In this document: piece by piece, positions 36,501-46,571 of the stretch
Numbering within the stretch: position 1 is the first letter of the stretch
Layout of the letters: each line of letters starts with the position of its first letter
From: Hydractinia symbiolongicarpus
Taxonomy: Eukaryota > Cnidaria > Hydrozoa > Anthoathecata > Hydractiniidae
Reading direction: 5' to 3'
Length of the DNA stretch: 64,000 nt
Assembly (NCBI RefSeq): GCF_029227915.1
Contig: NC_079886.1
Location: forward strand, 6,200,001-6,264,000
Position numbers and translations under genes: made by a program
The notes under the pieces: generated by a model
What the model saw: the letters and a program-made list of their open reading frames with translations, nothing else
The model's database searches: none
What the model was told of the DNA's origin: nothing

Positions 36501-39500
36501 TGTTGCGTCATTTAAAGGGCGTTGGTTTAGTTGTTTCATGTTGTGTTTTATGATATTTACATGGGTGTGGATTTGAACAGGAGAAAGTAAATAAAACAGA
36601 TTGTCATTGCTATATACCCTTCATACTCAAGATACTTCGATATTTTGGGCGGGAATAAATGTGTTCACCATACATTCTTTATCTAGCTTCACTCAGCCCA
36701 ACTAACATACGAATCTGACAAGATAATTGCTCGTAACGAATTGAAAGTGAAGGAGAGCCAACTCTTATATCTTCAAAATTTAGCCAAGGTATGTTTCTTT
36801 TTTTCCGCTTAAGTTGTTGTAAAGAATAATTCGCGCTACGCATGCGCATAATTGTGTTACACAGCAATAAAAAGCTGACCCATTTTCATATTCTACGTTC
36901 CAGGGAAGGACGGTGTTTTGGGGGTTTAATATATGATCACTAAAACGCCCCTGGTTAATTCAATTATTAGGTGTGTAACGCTAAGGGAAATTTTCTTGGG
37001 AATAGGGGCACTATTAACGATTTGAAAGATTTTAGTTATTTAGATTGTGTTAATGTTTTTGTTACGTTATATATGTTTTCTTTTGTCGTATAACATAGAT
37101 TCAGACAGAACATGACGGCTTTAATCCAGAGACATGCCCTATATGTGTCTCGCAATTCGGAGCCGAGGTAATAACTCACAGAACCTTTTATTTTTATCTT
37201 TAAATACCCAGAGTTACACTTTGAATACCCAGAGTTACATAACTGTAGTGTTTTTTTATTAGTTTGCTCACATCCCTCGCTGTTTATATTTCAGTGGGCT
37301 GTTTTCAAGTGTGGCCACTGCATATGCTGCAAGTGCGTGGTCCAACTACAAAGCAGGTCGTTTGTATATGTACGTAACAACAAGGCGTCATTGAGGTGTC
37401 CGATATGTCGCGCAGTAACTAGTAGCAACGACGTGTCATTTGTTGTGACCAAGTTAAAGAAGCCTGAAGGATTCGACGCTGGTGTATCTATTAAGGTAGT
37501 TTTGTGTGTTACTTTGCGAGATTTGCAAGAAGTAATTTTTGAAAATATATGAAATTTCGCGAGATCTTTACTAATTTCCTTATCCATAAAAATGCCACAA
37601 AGTGATTCATTTGTGAAAAGTATACGTTATTTTAGACGATGACTGTTTTTTTATTTAAAATAAATCCCAATACCCCAATATTTTTTGATATTTTTTGATA
37701 TTTTTTGCTTGAAATGAAAATGTATTCTGCAACTTCCACTGATGCATTTGCCAATAAAGGACTCCTATTTACAAAAAAACAACCTGCGAAGTACTGTCGG
37801 TTCCCTAATTCCGAAACACTTTGTCTGCTAGTCAGAGGTGTCCTCTAATTAAAAATATCTGCTATTTGTACAGTCCTGTTTCGTTTTAATTCGTTAGGAA
37901 ACGGATTTCTAGAAGCGTTAACGTACGGACGTAAACCCAATCTTATCAGCTTATTTAAGGGAGAGAAAATGCGCGAATGGAGAGAATGGAGAGAAAATAG
38001 AAATACCAGTAAAATATATTTTTATGGCAGAACTGTATGGCAGAAAATATATATGCAACATAAAAATTAATATTTAAAGTACAGCATATTATTTTCTTTC
38101 CTGTCCGCTAATTAGAGAAAATCCCTGGTAGTAAAGTTCATTTCATGCAGCGATAAACTGTTGGTTAATAAGAGTTTCCTGCTTTTGCATTTATTTGAAG
38201 TGTCCGTTATTTCGACAGTCAACTGTTTTTAAATGATTCGCATCAAGCTAATTCTGATACTAAATTTTCATGGACGTTTTTAGGGTGGATACTCGACTAA
38301 AATCGAAGCTGTCCTCAGACGCATCAAATGGATACACGAGCAAGATAGCCGAAATAAGATCCTTGTATTTTCAAAATGGATGGATGTCTTACAGCACATC
38401 GGATCTGCTCTTCGCGAAAACGAAATCCTCTATAAAGTATTGGACGGTAGTGCGAAACACTTTCAGGTTTGAACTCTCGTGTTTTGTTTGCTGTTGATTT
38501 TCTATGAAATACTGTCATACCTTGCAGCCATTTGTAGTAGGAAACATTCACAACCTAAGGTTGCTTCAATTTTCTAAATGTTTCCCTCCCTCTTTCCTCA
38601 TTAAATTTTGACTTCCATACAGCTAGGTTAGTTTCCATTTGACTGTTTTCCGCTACAACGCAAAAAGCTCACGAGTTTGACGAAATTAGCGTGCGCATGC
38701 CCCATTAAAAAAGCTCGTAAGCCTTTTATGATACACAGCGGGAAATGCAGACAAATAGAAACGACCTTTTTGTATTTCATATTCAGCAAAAAGTTTTGTG
38801 TCTGTTGACAGTCCTGTTACGAAAACTCGTTGGTAATAAAACTTGGCGTCTTCATTTTTTCATGCAAATACATTAGGTTGACTATAAACATGATTACGAT
38901 TTAGACTTCGCTGTCGTCTTTCAAGGAAAGCGTCGACATTAATGTTTTGTTGATGTTGCTTCACACAGGAGCTAGAGGATTGAATATAATCGAGGCAACT
39001 CATGTTATACTTGTTGAGCCAGCTCTTAATCCGGGTGATGAATTGCAAGCTGTTGGGCGAGTTCATCGGATTGGACAGACAAAGTAAGTTCTTTAAGTGT
39101 ACTTATTTTTACAGTTACTGAGTTTCGCAAGTCGCAAAATTGCATATTTTCATGTACTAATTTATGCTTATGAAATAAATTACTTCTGGCGTGTGTTTTT
39201 GCGAATTAAAGGGAAATTCGAGATGTAATTGGGATCTAAATTTAGAATGAATTTTTGACTCTTTTTTAACGATGCCAGCTTGTTAGAAACTTCCGGAGTA
39301 TATATTAAAAGAAAAGAATGAACCTTTTGGATTTTACTCAATTGATTTTAAAGAAATTGAAAATCATCTGGAGGTTTATAAATTTTGAACTGGTACAGTG
39401 GTTTAAATGTTTCTGAAATTGCACGCTAAATTTTTGAATAAGCATAAAATTTTAGTGAAAAAGACGAAAATGTAATAATAACAAAAACAGTAAATTGTGT

Positions 39501-40245
39501 ATGAGACAACCCTATTAGTTTAAAGTGGGCCCTCACCCCCATTGGCTACGCCTCTTGTAAAGTCACTTTCCGGATAAATTTTAAGCAAAACTAAAAAAGT
39601 TGATGTCTGCATAATGTTCGTTTATTTTGATGATGAATTTTCTGACTGCTAAAAAAAGCTAACACCCTTCCTAACAGGACGTCCGCGGATGTGAAAACCT
39701 TAAAAAACATTGCAATTACAATCTTTCGCAAAAAATATTTTGCGTTAATATTTGGCGAAATATGGCACTCGTTCGTGTTTTTGTGAAAATCTTGTGTGCG
39801 TGTTTGCAGGGCGACATATGTGCATCGTTTTGTAATAAAAGGCACCGTGGAGGAAAGAATGTATTCTTTACTGAAGACTAGAACGCAGATTGAACGGTGA
39901 GTCTGTTTAGAATATTTCTTCACTTTTCAAAATGAAGATTCCCCAAATAAGGTAACTCTTTTAACCCCCCCCCCCCCCCCCTCCCTCTTCTCGTAAGAGA
40001 ATTCTAATGAAAGATATTTGTCACTAACCCCCTAATATTGCGTTTTAAAGGAATTTATAGGTTTGAGGTTTTCTGTTTTCCGCGTTTTTAATTCTATGTA
40101 CTGGGCGTAATGTTTTGACGTTTTGGTGTTTGTGAAAATCAAGTCAACATTCGAGTCAAATTGACACAAAATAATTTTTGTTTTTGTTTCTAGAAATATA
40201 AACACTGGTTTAACCGTGGGTGATTTAACTTCGCTGTTCATTTGA
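15527..40245 (+). CDS. SHPRH: SHPRH: SNF2 ATPase, PHD and RING E3 ubiquitin ligase, 23 coding exons
   Basis: Exons: 15527-16364, 16759-16843, 17885-17955, 19850-20553, 21422-21526, 21721-21841, 22458-22655, 23206-23843, 24290-24487, 24740-24876, 25120-25177, 27371-27489, 28293-28376, 34219-34301, 34428-34501, 36257-36397, 36687-36788, 37099-37167, 37295-37495, 38284-38466, 38905-39083, 39810-39896, 40194-40245. All junctions are GT-AG and phases agree; total 4527 nt, 1508 residues plus stop (human 1683). Motifs in order: Walker A DEMGLGKT (about 330), PHD CFVCGD...CPTC (about 514-563), DEAQ box (about 670), TGTPVQ, LRQACCHP, RING CPIC...CGHC...CPIC (about 1263-1312), helicase C with FSKWMDVL and GRVHRIGQTK (about 1462). 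Known role: PCNA polyubiquitination in replication-damage tolerance, in the nucleus. The linker-histone (H15) domain of human SHPRH is not evident between Walker A and the PHD. Start: ATG 15527, with an in-frame stop just upstream at 15521; ATG 15533 is an alternative. Confidence 0.95.
18485..19075 (+). mobile_element. 5'-truncated non-LTR retrotransposon (LINE tail) in SHPRH intron 3
   Basis: The frame 18570-19058 encodes a typical LINE reverse-transcriptase C-terminus: LYGSETWAVK, then RMVRWMCNASLR, IRRLNWLGHLERM and SRGRPRKTW. Related sequence in the same frame extends upstream to about 18500, broken by a stop (TAG at about 18543). It ends in a short GATGATGATGAAG run, like the microsatellite tails of RTE-type elements. 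The endonuclease and RT core are missing, so it is dead. Confidence 0.85.
20977..21022. repeat. Perfect 21-bp inverted repeat, 4-nt TCGG loop
   Basis: Arms at 20977-20997 and 21002-21022 are exact reverse complements (AAATTGAAAATCAGGTGTAA and one more base), with loop TCGG. It lies in SHPRH intron 4. In RNA it would form a 21-bp stem. Confidence 0.85.
25233..26790. mobile_element. Non-autonomous DNA transposon with about 90-bp TIRs in SHPRH intron 11
   Basis: The left end reads AATAGACCTATTTCAATATC and the right end (26768-26789) is its reverse complement. Similarity continues inward on both sides (CATGAAAACGAGGTTAGTTT against CATGAAAACAAGGTAAGTTT). The 1.4-kb interior has no transposase. 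Target duplication is not clear. Confidence 0.7.
28551..30065 (-). CDS. DEG/ENaC channel subunit, HyNaC-like, intronless (copy A)
   Basis: Single exon, 504 residues. Short cytoplasmic N-terminus with the gating HG pair (TTTAHG, residues 47-48), TM1 at about 59-80, then FPQVTICN (105-112). The large cysteine-rich extracellular loop contains RADPFKNNSC, CRETCIART and CNLPCQETNYDV. The pore/TM2 region is GDIGGQLGLWSGFSVLTVVE, with GFS in the G-x-S selectivity-filter position, followed by a very short C-terminus. Length fits the family (450-550). Such subunits form trimeric sodium-conducting channels in the plasma membrane; in Hydra they are opened by neuropeptides, and that ligand is inferred here. 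It lies antisense in SHPRH intron 13, beside a paralogue. Confidence 0.93.
   Translation of the reverse strand: MPKINVKSTSDGNYDTKTKTPASYTSKKKPKTLSAVFKKFAETTTAHGFMHIISHGRLTIRVFWVLAIIGCQIGLWFQIKPLLDQYAKRPTQSKIRLQQESVLAFPQVTICNTNMINNFMIYELDSQVSFTGNNYLTNYTEMTNETTGFGTWYDFEEDNTEFQEDKEEMNLQKKNFEIYRRMADMALSNEDDVHRFGHSFNEMFEKCRWKGIYDCKNKTKWKQTWHWKYGNCFTFNSRYNNKGKKQKIFHVSSTGMDNGLLLTLNIQQSQYHEMTPTAAVIMNIGDQGQHADLYSNSYHLGPGYTHYVSLRKKIVRRADPFKNNSCIQDEYTDLGIRSNGERYLEKYTSSLCRETCIARTTIRLCNCTSYTSPSLDSNRTCNLNDSNCTNSVAQLVRQKSLKCLKKCNLPCQETNYDVQLSEQKFKSSVTQISMDDKVNIRIFFQTFESQIIEEEEFYQIANLLGDIGGQLGLWSGFSVLTVVECLFFVFYLAAALFNKYFAEN
31258..32745 (-). CDS. DEG/ENaC channel subunit, HyNaC-like, intronless (copy B)
   Basis: Single exon, 495 residues, same orientation as copy A and 1.2 kb upstream of it on the minus strand. 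It has the HG motif (TTTAHG, residues 35-36), TM1 with ILAILGCQIGLW, FPAVTICS, the loop motif RADPFQNNSC and a pore segment SDIGGQIGLWSGFSALTCIE. Both copies share order, length and lack of introns, so they probably arose by tandem duplication, perhaps after a retrocopy. They diverge strongly in the loop, which suggests different ligand or subunit roles. Nested in SHPRH intron 13, antisense to the host. Confidence 0.93.
   Translation of the reverse strand: MTEENKVQSGFETSDCKSNDLYYHFSSFASTTTAHGISYLVSSRTNICRFLWILAILGCQIGLWIQITSLLNKYSSKPTTSKIWLQEEVAPTFPAVTICSSNMIKKTKLTKLFEVLNITLGTNTYDDIETTVGKDAYLSIDFNHFTEYLEHVELYDKIGDVLIENADYMYQYGHGFDEVIKSCQWKHIYDCKNKQAWRQFWHYQYGNCYTFNSGYNSTNHKIELLSVTETGNENGLSVTMYVNQSEFYPNLTRTAGIMLHVDEQDKKIDLQNHAYSLAPGFAHEVTIEKKRYERADPFQNNSCNKHSQIDVGVRSHGQRVLSKYSKELCKTVCFARVLIKECGCSGYWLPSLDSNLTCKHEHFECTGNIYLYYRNGSLPCACTNACHEVKYDIGISSSKFPISQEVVRRTINDDFGIEDEDSLLKVTLYFKSFESVVIEDKTYYELENLISDIGGQIGLWSGFSALTCIEIIYFLPGFIVAFSWLCKNKVSNAKC
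33228..33390 (+). mobile_element. Short non-autonomous Helitron, forward
   Basis: Starts TCTATATTATAATGCCCGTA after an A and ends with the hairpin CCCGTGGATTTTCCACGGG (33361-33379), then CTAACGACTA before a T. 5' TC, 3' hairpin and a CTA(G) end between A and T are Helitron hallmarks. The middle has a (CCGT)n-like run and no coding capacity. Confidence 0.75.
35397..35540 (-). mobile_element. Non-autonomous Helitron, subfamily A, first of a tandem pair
   Basis: On the minus strand it runs from TCTATATTATAATACCCGTA to CTAACGACTAG, with the terminal hairpin CCCTTGGATTTTCCACGGG. It directly abuts the next copy with no spacer. It contains a (CAGA)n run on the plus strand. Confidence 0.75.
35541..35730 (-). 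mobile_element. Helitron-like copy, subfamily B, second of a tandem pair
   Basis: It starts on the plus strand with CTAGTCGTTAGCACGTGG, the reverse of the family 3' end, and its body differs from subfamily A (CGTGTTTCCGTTACGGGACG, then GACGGCTATTATTAAAG). The same body follows subfamily A again at 63.86 kb. The 5' limit is uncertain. Confidence 0.55.
36195..36226 (+). mobile_element. Isolated Helitron 3' end
   Basis: The text 'gccggctaacgactag' matches the family 3' terminus in forward orientation. The body upstream is degraded or absent. Confidence 0.35.
39965..39981. repeat. C17 homopolymer run
   Basis: Seventeen consecutive C in SHPRH intron 22. Length is likely to be uncertain in the assembly. 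Confidence 0.8.
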
Positions 40246-41031
40246 ACTTGTCTGTCAAGTGCACGATGCGATGTTATGTTGGTTACATTTTTGGCGCGAA
40301 ACTAAGTTATGCTTGAATGTAAAATCGAAGAAGTTTTTAGAATTTTATGTGCATATTCTTATATTATATTTATTCTATTTATAAAAAGATTTTATAAGTA
40401 CATGGGATTTTCCTGACACATGTCATCTTTTTTATGCGCGTCGTCATATTTCATTGTTTCCCTTCACTAATTATTGGTTTTTCAAGAACCCATTTTACCG
40501 CAACTCGGCTGCCATTTTAAATATACATAAAAATGACCTGTTTGTTATATTGTTTTGCGAGAATCGAAAGGTAGATATTTTTTGTCCTAGTTAGAACCTC
40601 GTTTTTTTTTGTTTCTGTGTGATTTTTAGACACAAAGAGTTCTATTTTTCGCTTTTCATTTCACAATATTTGTTATTTTTCTTCCCATTTTTAAATGTTT
40701 TACTTAAATCGAAATTTTTTACTAATTCTTACGAACAGTATGAGGGATGACAGTAACATGAATATTATGGAATATAAAGATTTTGGATTACATCCAAGAA
40801 TTTATTTTTATGTTAATAATATCAGAATACCCATAAGCGTGATCTTCGAGCACTGAATTCAAATACCAGGTCAACTTAGTCCTCCATAAGGTCCATGCCT
40901 CGTGCGGGGTGAATAATGAATTTTGTGGAGAAAAACAGTCTTAGATTTCACTGTGTCTTGAAATTTAGGTCAGGTCTTACTTCTTTGATCACGTGTTCGT
41001 GTGCATTTAAAGCCAACCTTTTGTTTTCTCT
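40246..41031. other. Convergent intergenic spacer
   Basis: This stretch separates the SHPRH stop from the stop of the minus-strand glycosyltransferase-like gene. It should hold both 3' UTRs. AATAAA-like words occur, but no further gene is visible. Confidence 0.5.
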
Positions 41032-43786
41032 TCAAATTGAGCATTTAGTCAAACTTTTAGTTTTTTCAATTAAAATATGTTTCAACAACTCGATATTTAA
41101 TTCCCTGTTTTTATTTTTGCGATGTTGTAATTTAAAGGGATGTATAAACCAGAAGTTTGGATTTTGTAAGTACTTCACCCAAAAATAACGACTGTCGACG
41201 ACTCGAGGATCATTCTTACGTACGTCGCCGGGTATATAATGTCCTTCTAAAGGTCGTATGTCATTGGATGGCGCAAGAAATCGTAATATCGTGGGTATGG
41301 CGATTTCTAGGAAAACGTTTTCCTGGAAAAATATTCTTGATAGTTCTTGGAAATGCAAGGCGTGATGTCGTGGTAGGTATAAAATATCTGAGCGTCCATT
41401 ACGAGCGTATTTTGTTTCGTTTCCATTTTGCATATACGTGTTGTATAAATTATGATAAACTTTAAACTTGTCTGACCTTTTTTTTACTTTGTCCACAGCT
41501 TTTCTGCAATTTTGAAAACCGTAAGGTGATACCCACCAATACCAATTCTCAGGAATTTCCTTTTCTAAACTTACGGTACCGAATTGGTTGTTTGATTCCC
41601 AGATATGATCTCGATCAAATTTACTATGCACCAGATTCCAGTAGTTCAAAATTACGTCGTCGTTTATATAGAAATATCCGTCATAACCATAGTAACGGCG
41701 AATAATATTCGACAAACATTCATACCCAAAGATGCCTCTATTTATGTCTACATAAGTAATGTTCGGAAAACTTTCATTTGACTTAGATCCGCAAACATAT
41801 ATGTGAGGAAAAACAGGCTCGTAAAACTGTCGCAACAGCGGAACACTATCGTAATGAGGGTGGTTATAAACGATAACGAGCGCTATAGTTGAAAAATATC
41901 TTCGTAAACATTGTGTCGATGTTTTTTCGTCGTACCAACGAACAGCTGTTGAATTTATGGACGGTTGCGCTTGAAAGGGTTTCAGTAAATCAAACAAACC
42001 TACGAAAAGAAACATGTAGGTTATTATTTCAGGGTTGCCACAGAGCCTGGAAAACCTTCAATAGCCTGAAATTAAAAAAGGTGTCTGAAAAACCTAAAAA
42101 AGCCTGAAATTTCCACGTAAGCCTTTTCGTTGTTTTGCAAAAGCTTTCACTTAATTTAAAAATTCTGATACAAAAGTCACAGGCAGTTAGCTTTTATTGT
42201 TCCCTCCATGCAGTTTCTTTGTTATAAATAAATGCACGGTCAAAGTTACCGATAATTAACATTGCGTTATTTCGTTAAAATGTTTTAATTATTCGCCTCT
42301 GTCCAAGAAATTAACAAGAAGAACAATTTTCAAAAAGATTTTGTAAGTGAATTTTTTATTTGCTCTAAACATGAATTGGGAAATTTTTTTTTCGTAAATT
42401 TTATTTCCTCTAACCATATACATTTTTGATAGGAATTTTGTCTGAATCTGGATGTGCTTATTTTTGCTGAAATTGTTCTTATTATGTTTTTAACTGAACA
42501 CAAAGTGTAAAAAATTTAAATTTAGCTTTTATTTACAAGAAAAGTCATTTTCGTAACCCCAAACAGGCCATAAAAAAGCGAAAATTTTTGTGAAATATAT
42601 GAATTTTACGAGAATGCGGCGTATAACATTACTTTCAATAAACTATGGTATAACTGAAGAAAAATGTGTAGTTTATGCTGTGCAGTTCCGTGCCTATAAA
42701 TGTAATTTTCCAGGGAGTGCGACTCATCTTTCCAGGGTTCGCAAAATAACAGTGCGCAATATATTTACGACAGGGAATTCCCGTAGATTGTTCAACGGGT
42801 TAACGACTGTATATAACTTGGGATGAGAAGAAAATCCATGACAGAGAATACAGAACAACGGTCAGGAAGATTAAAGAAACCATCAACAGTGTAGCACGTA
42901 ACAAACACAGAAACAGCATCTCGTATCAACTTCCTGAGATTTGGCTACCAGCTTTACAGAAGAAGTAGTTACCTACATCTAGGTCCGAAAATGTTAATTA
43001 CCGTAATTAACTGTAATTATCAGCTCGTTTCTGATTGGTTAATTTTTAAGAATTTCGATCCTCTGCAATTATATAAATACATGCTCAACATCATTTTACT
43101 TTGCCCGATGATGGGAGAAGGATCTCCCGAAACGTTGCCTACTAAACTATCATGTTCAAGAAATGATAAACTTTCCACAGTAATATGAATACTGAACAGA
43201 CAAACCGAAATAATCTTTTATAATGTATATAACTTGTTTGATAAATATGTTTTGTTTTTAAACAATTTTTTTGTTTATCGCCTACACGCCACCATTTGTT
43301 ACATTTGTCCTTTAATTTTTGCCCCTTCGTGGCTGCATTCTTTAATTAAAAAAACTACCTTATATTTCACCTTTAATATCTTCGATGGTCATTCATGATG
43401 ACTAAGAAATGTCAAGACAAAATTTTTCAACTGAAACCAATCACTTTGCTTCGCTGCAGGAGTAAAAAACCATTTAAGTGTGGGATGTTTAGTTGTAGTC
43501 TTTATATACTGGTAATATTTGAGTCGTCAGACGAAAATCGTAGCAGGTTCAGAGAATATTTTGTGCTCACTACAACCAAACTTTATTATTTACTCACTTA
43601 AATATCAAAACAAAATTCCTTGCCACGAAACAGTACCATGACGATCTATATGTGAAATTTTACATTGGTGGATAAGATTTGGGTGCTTGCCTTTTCAAAA
43701 TAAGAAATTTGAATGTTCTTACCTTTGTATCCCAATATGACAACTAGAATTATGATTAATGTTGAAAGAAAAACATGCAGTCGCAT
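41032..43786 (-). CDS. Putative type II membrane glycosyltransferase-like protein, two exons
   Basis: Exon 1 is 43786-43723 and exon 2 is 41999-41032; both borders are GT-AG and phase 1 agrees, giving 343 residues. Exon 1, only 21 codons, supplies MRLHVFLSTLIIILVVILGY, a signal anchor typical of Golgi type II enzymes. The lumenal part opens with a beta-strand-like ALVIVYNHPHYD and has a DXD-like INDDV in YFYINDDVILNYW, a usual metal/nucleotide-sugar site. NWYWWVSPYGF and LYLPRHHALHF follow. I do not recognise the family, so the enzyme class is inferred from topology and the acidic motif. It is transcribed toward SHPRH. An alternative is a non-catalytic Golgi protein. Confidence 0.7.
42825..43200 (+). 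mobile_element. 3' end of a Penelope-like element
   Basis: The frame ending at 42969 reads WDEKKIHDREYRTTVRKIKE...LPEIW, like the C-terminus that follows the GIY-YIG domain in Penelope-like elements. About 135 bp later, 43105-43133 has CCGATGAT, a GGGAG...CTCCC stem and CGAAAC, resembling the hammerhead-type motif of such elements. It lies in the intron of the glycosyltransferase-like gene, antisense to it. A 40-bp match to its end occurs at about 26211. Confidence 0.55.
43105..43133 (+). ncRNA. Hammerhead-ribozyme-like motif (degenerate)
   Basis: C(C)GATGA at 43105-43111, stem GGGAG (43113-43117) with CTCCC (43124-43128), then GAAA (43129-43132). The second core base is C instead of U, and one extra T sits before the stem. 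Self-cleavage is doubtful. Confidence 0.4.
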
Positions 43787-45240
43787 CTTCGTTCTAATAT
43801 ATGTTTTTATGTTTTACAATATCATGTGGAAAACATTTCGAAGGGTCAGAACCACCATCATTGTGTGCTTCGAGTAAAAACAAAATCACCTGAAAGATCA
43901 GATTAGTATACAGAATATATTCTCGTTCGCCTTGCGGAATTTTTACGGCAGCCGAGAAATAATTGAAGTATGTTCGGCATGCGCAAGTTTTACCGATAAA
44001 ACTGCTAACTAATTTGCTGTATAATTTTTATGGAATTTTCGATTGATTAGGTGTTGGTCTAATTCTATGGGGCGCCAGCATTGACAATACTACGATTCAA
44101 CATATATATGTTCAATAGTATAATATATATGGTCAAATATACATGCCCAAGTACAAAGAAAATATGGTCTTTTTTAAAGTATATATGTCCAAGCAAAAAT
44201 ATGTATTGTCTATTTTAGGGTAATTATACCCAAAAACAAATATGCATGATCTATCTCGGCATTTATATGCGCAAAAAATGCATATTGTGAATTTTTAAAT
44301 ATACATGCTCATGATTAAAGACAAGACTCTAACTATAATGCTCAAACTGAGCGTGGAATGGCTAGTCTCCTTACGAGTTAAACGTCTCTTCATCAAGGCG
44401 TTGTTTTGAATTTTTTCAAGTTTTTTTGAGAAAAGGAAGGATCAGATATCTTAAGTTCGACTTCCGATATTTATATGTTCTGTCAATACTTTTTATACTT
44501 GCCCACTTACTACAAATAAAGAATGAGTATTAACGGATTTTCATTTTCACTGGAAGCACCATAGGCTCAGCACTGAGAAAAAGAAATCGCCTAATCAGAA
44601 GAGCTATTTTCACTAGGGAAAATGTAGGACAGCTTTTCACCTAACACTAAAAAAAAACCCGGAAAAGTGAACTCCAACAAGCTGTAGAACTCATTTCTCA
44701 CTCTGATCTCACATCGCAATATTTATGTACTTCCCAGTACTAAAATTTATAATTAATCTATGACTTTCACCTGGCCTACCAAAGACAATTCACTGCTGCA
44801 CAAAAAAACATAACGGTTAAATATAGAAATTACCTTGAGTGGATAAAATTTCACGGTCGTACGAGTGGATTTAATTTCGCGGTTAAGCCCTTCTGGAAAA
44901 TTTCGTGTGGATCTAATTTTGAAGAAAAGCTAAAAAAGATAATGTTAAAAAATATCAAATTTTAGGCATAGTTTGGCGATGCTCTACTTTATCTTCTCAA
45001 CCAAGCTTTATTGTTTTTTCAGCAGGTTTTCCCACTCAGATGGCAGGTTGTCAAGCCTTTGAATGAAGGTGCATTTGCTGATTGTTGCAGCCGCGTTTGT
45101 TCTGATTGATTTATGCAGCATAATTGTTTTGATTGAAAATTGATCTCAAAATGTAAAGTACATGTGTTCGTAAAGAATACACATTGCGCGCATATTTTTC
45201 ATACAGTGAAAAAAGCCCGAAGACACCACAATTACAAACT
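43787..45240. other. Non-coding stretch with degenerate ATATATGTCCA repeats
   Basis: From 44095 to about 44310, variants of 'atatatgtccaa' recur every 25-45 bp. The rest has no gene that I can support. Confidence 0.4.
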
Positions 45241-45242
45241 CG

Positions 45243-45652
45243 ATTAATGATTGGAAGTAACTCAATTGATAATTTGAACACTCAATTGATGGTTGGAAGT
45301 AACTTAATTGATGATTGGAGGTAACTTAATTGATGGTTGGAAGTAACTCAATTGGTGGTTAGAAGTAACTCAATTGATGGTTAAAAGTAACTAAATTGAT
45401 GGTTGCAAGTAACTCAATTGATGGTTAAAAATAACTCAATTGAAGGTTGGAAGTAACTCAATTGATGGTTGGAAGTAACTCAATTGATGGTTAAAAGTAA
45501 CTCAATTGAAGGTTGGAAGTAACTCAATTGATGGTTAGAAGTAACTCAATTGATGGTTAAAAGTAACTCAATTGAAGGTTGGAAGTAACTCAATTAATGG
45601 TTAGAAGTAACTTAATTGATGGTTAAAAGCAACTTAATTGATGGAAGTAACT
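45243..45652. repeat. 22-bp minisatellite with 66-bp higher-order period
   Basis: About 18-19 tandem copies of AACTCAATTGATGGTTGGAAGT, nearly all with the palindrome CAATTG. In the distal half, units alternate in threes, marked by GAAGGTTGG, GATGGTTAG/GG and GATGGTTAAAA. This gives roughly three copies of a 66-bp super-unit. Confidence 0.92.
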
Positions 45653-46001
45653 TGGAAATTTTCTCTGCTAAATTGGAATTATGGTATTGGTTGTTAATAA
45701 CTCAGTAATCATAAAATGTAATCTGTGATAAACTTTGATATTTGTCTAAAAAAATTCGTTTCACCTGCAGCATCAGTACTCGTCACCATCTTCATAAGAC
45801 ATTTGAAGAAAATGTTCAACCTCAAAATATAACATCGTATCCTGTTGGGATTAAATGCAATAACTTGACAAAAGATTATAGTGAGGGTTTTGGAGAAAAC
45901 AGTGACAACCTGCCGCAAACAGCGCAAATATGCTGACCAAACACATTAGCGCGGTTTGCGATCCTTTAACAACGTACGAATAAATTTATTCTTTTGAAGT
46001 T

Positions 46002-46255
46002 ATGTCACACCAAGTAGCAGCTGCTTGTTTGATCCTAGCAATAATCGAAAATGATAAACGTGAGAATAAATACCAAAAAACAACAACGGAGATTGGATTA
46101 AAAAAGAAAAGGAATATAGATTGCATGCCAATCTTATAAAAGAGTTGAAGGCAGAGTACTCGGATGCATATGAGGAGATAATGAGAATGGAGAGCTTCGA
46201 AGAAATGTTAAGATATATTGAGCCATACACCAGGAAGGTTTATTTGGAACCGAAG
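46002..46255 (+). pseudogene. Fragment of a PIF/Harbinger transposase N-terminus
   Basis: A frame starting ATG 46002 (MSHQVAAACL) shifts near 46090-46100 into one reading HANLIKELKAEYSDAYEEIMRM and YIEPYTRK, then stops at 46255. The EL-(x)-D-x-MRM block is the Harbinger N-terminal pattern, also seen in the intact element at 10.2-10.4 kb. The DDE core is not found downstream. It is a relic, or less likely an exon. Confidence 0.5.
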
Positions 46256-46532
46256 TAATTCGTGTTGACTCGTGTTGACCATTTTCTTTTTAGCAACAGA
46301 AGAAATCTTTTGCTCTCTGAGTCACCAATTTCCAACTGGAAGACAAAATCTTCGACTATCGATGCATAAGAATATGACCTAAATCTTTTATTTCTTTTAA
46401 ATGTTTTGTTCGTGTGCTTTTATAATTTCTACAATTTTAGTGATGGGTGTCACTTGTGGAAGGGCGTTAACACTGAGGGCATTACTAAAGGGTAAGCGCT
46501 TATCAATTACTAAGATTTTATATTTTCATGAC

Positions 46533-46539
46533 TTTTTTT

Positions 46540-46570
<31 letters not shown>

Positions 46571-46571
46571 G
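46533..46571. repeat. T17-G22 homopolymer junction
   Basis: Seventeen T followed directly by 22 G. The G run could form a quadruplex. The exact length is probably unreliable. Confidence 0.85.
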
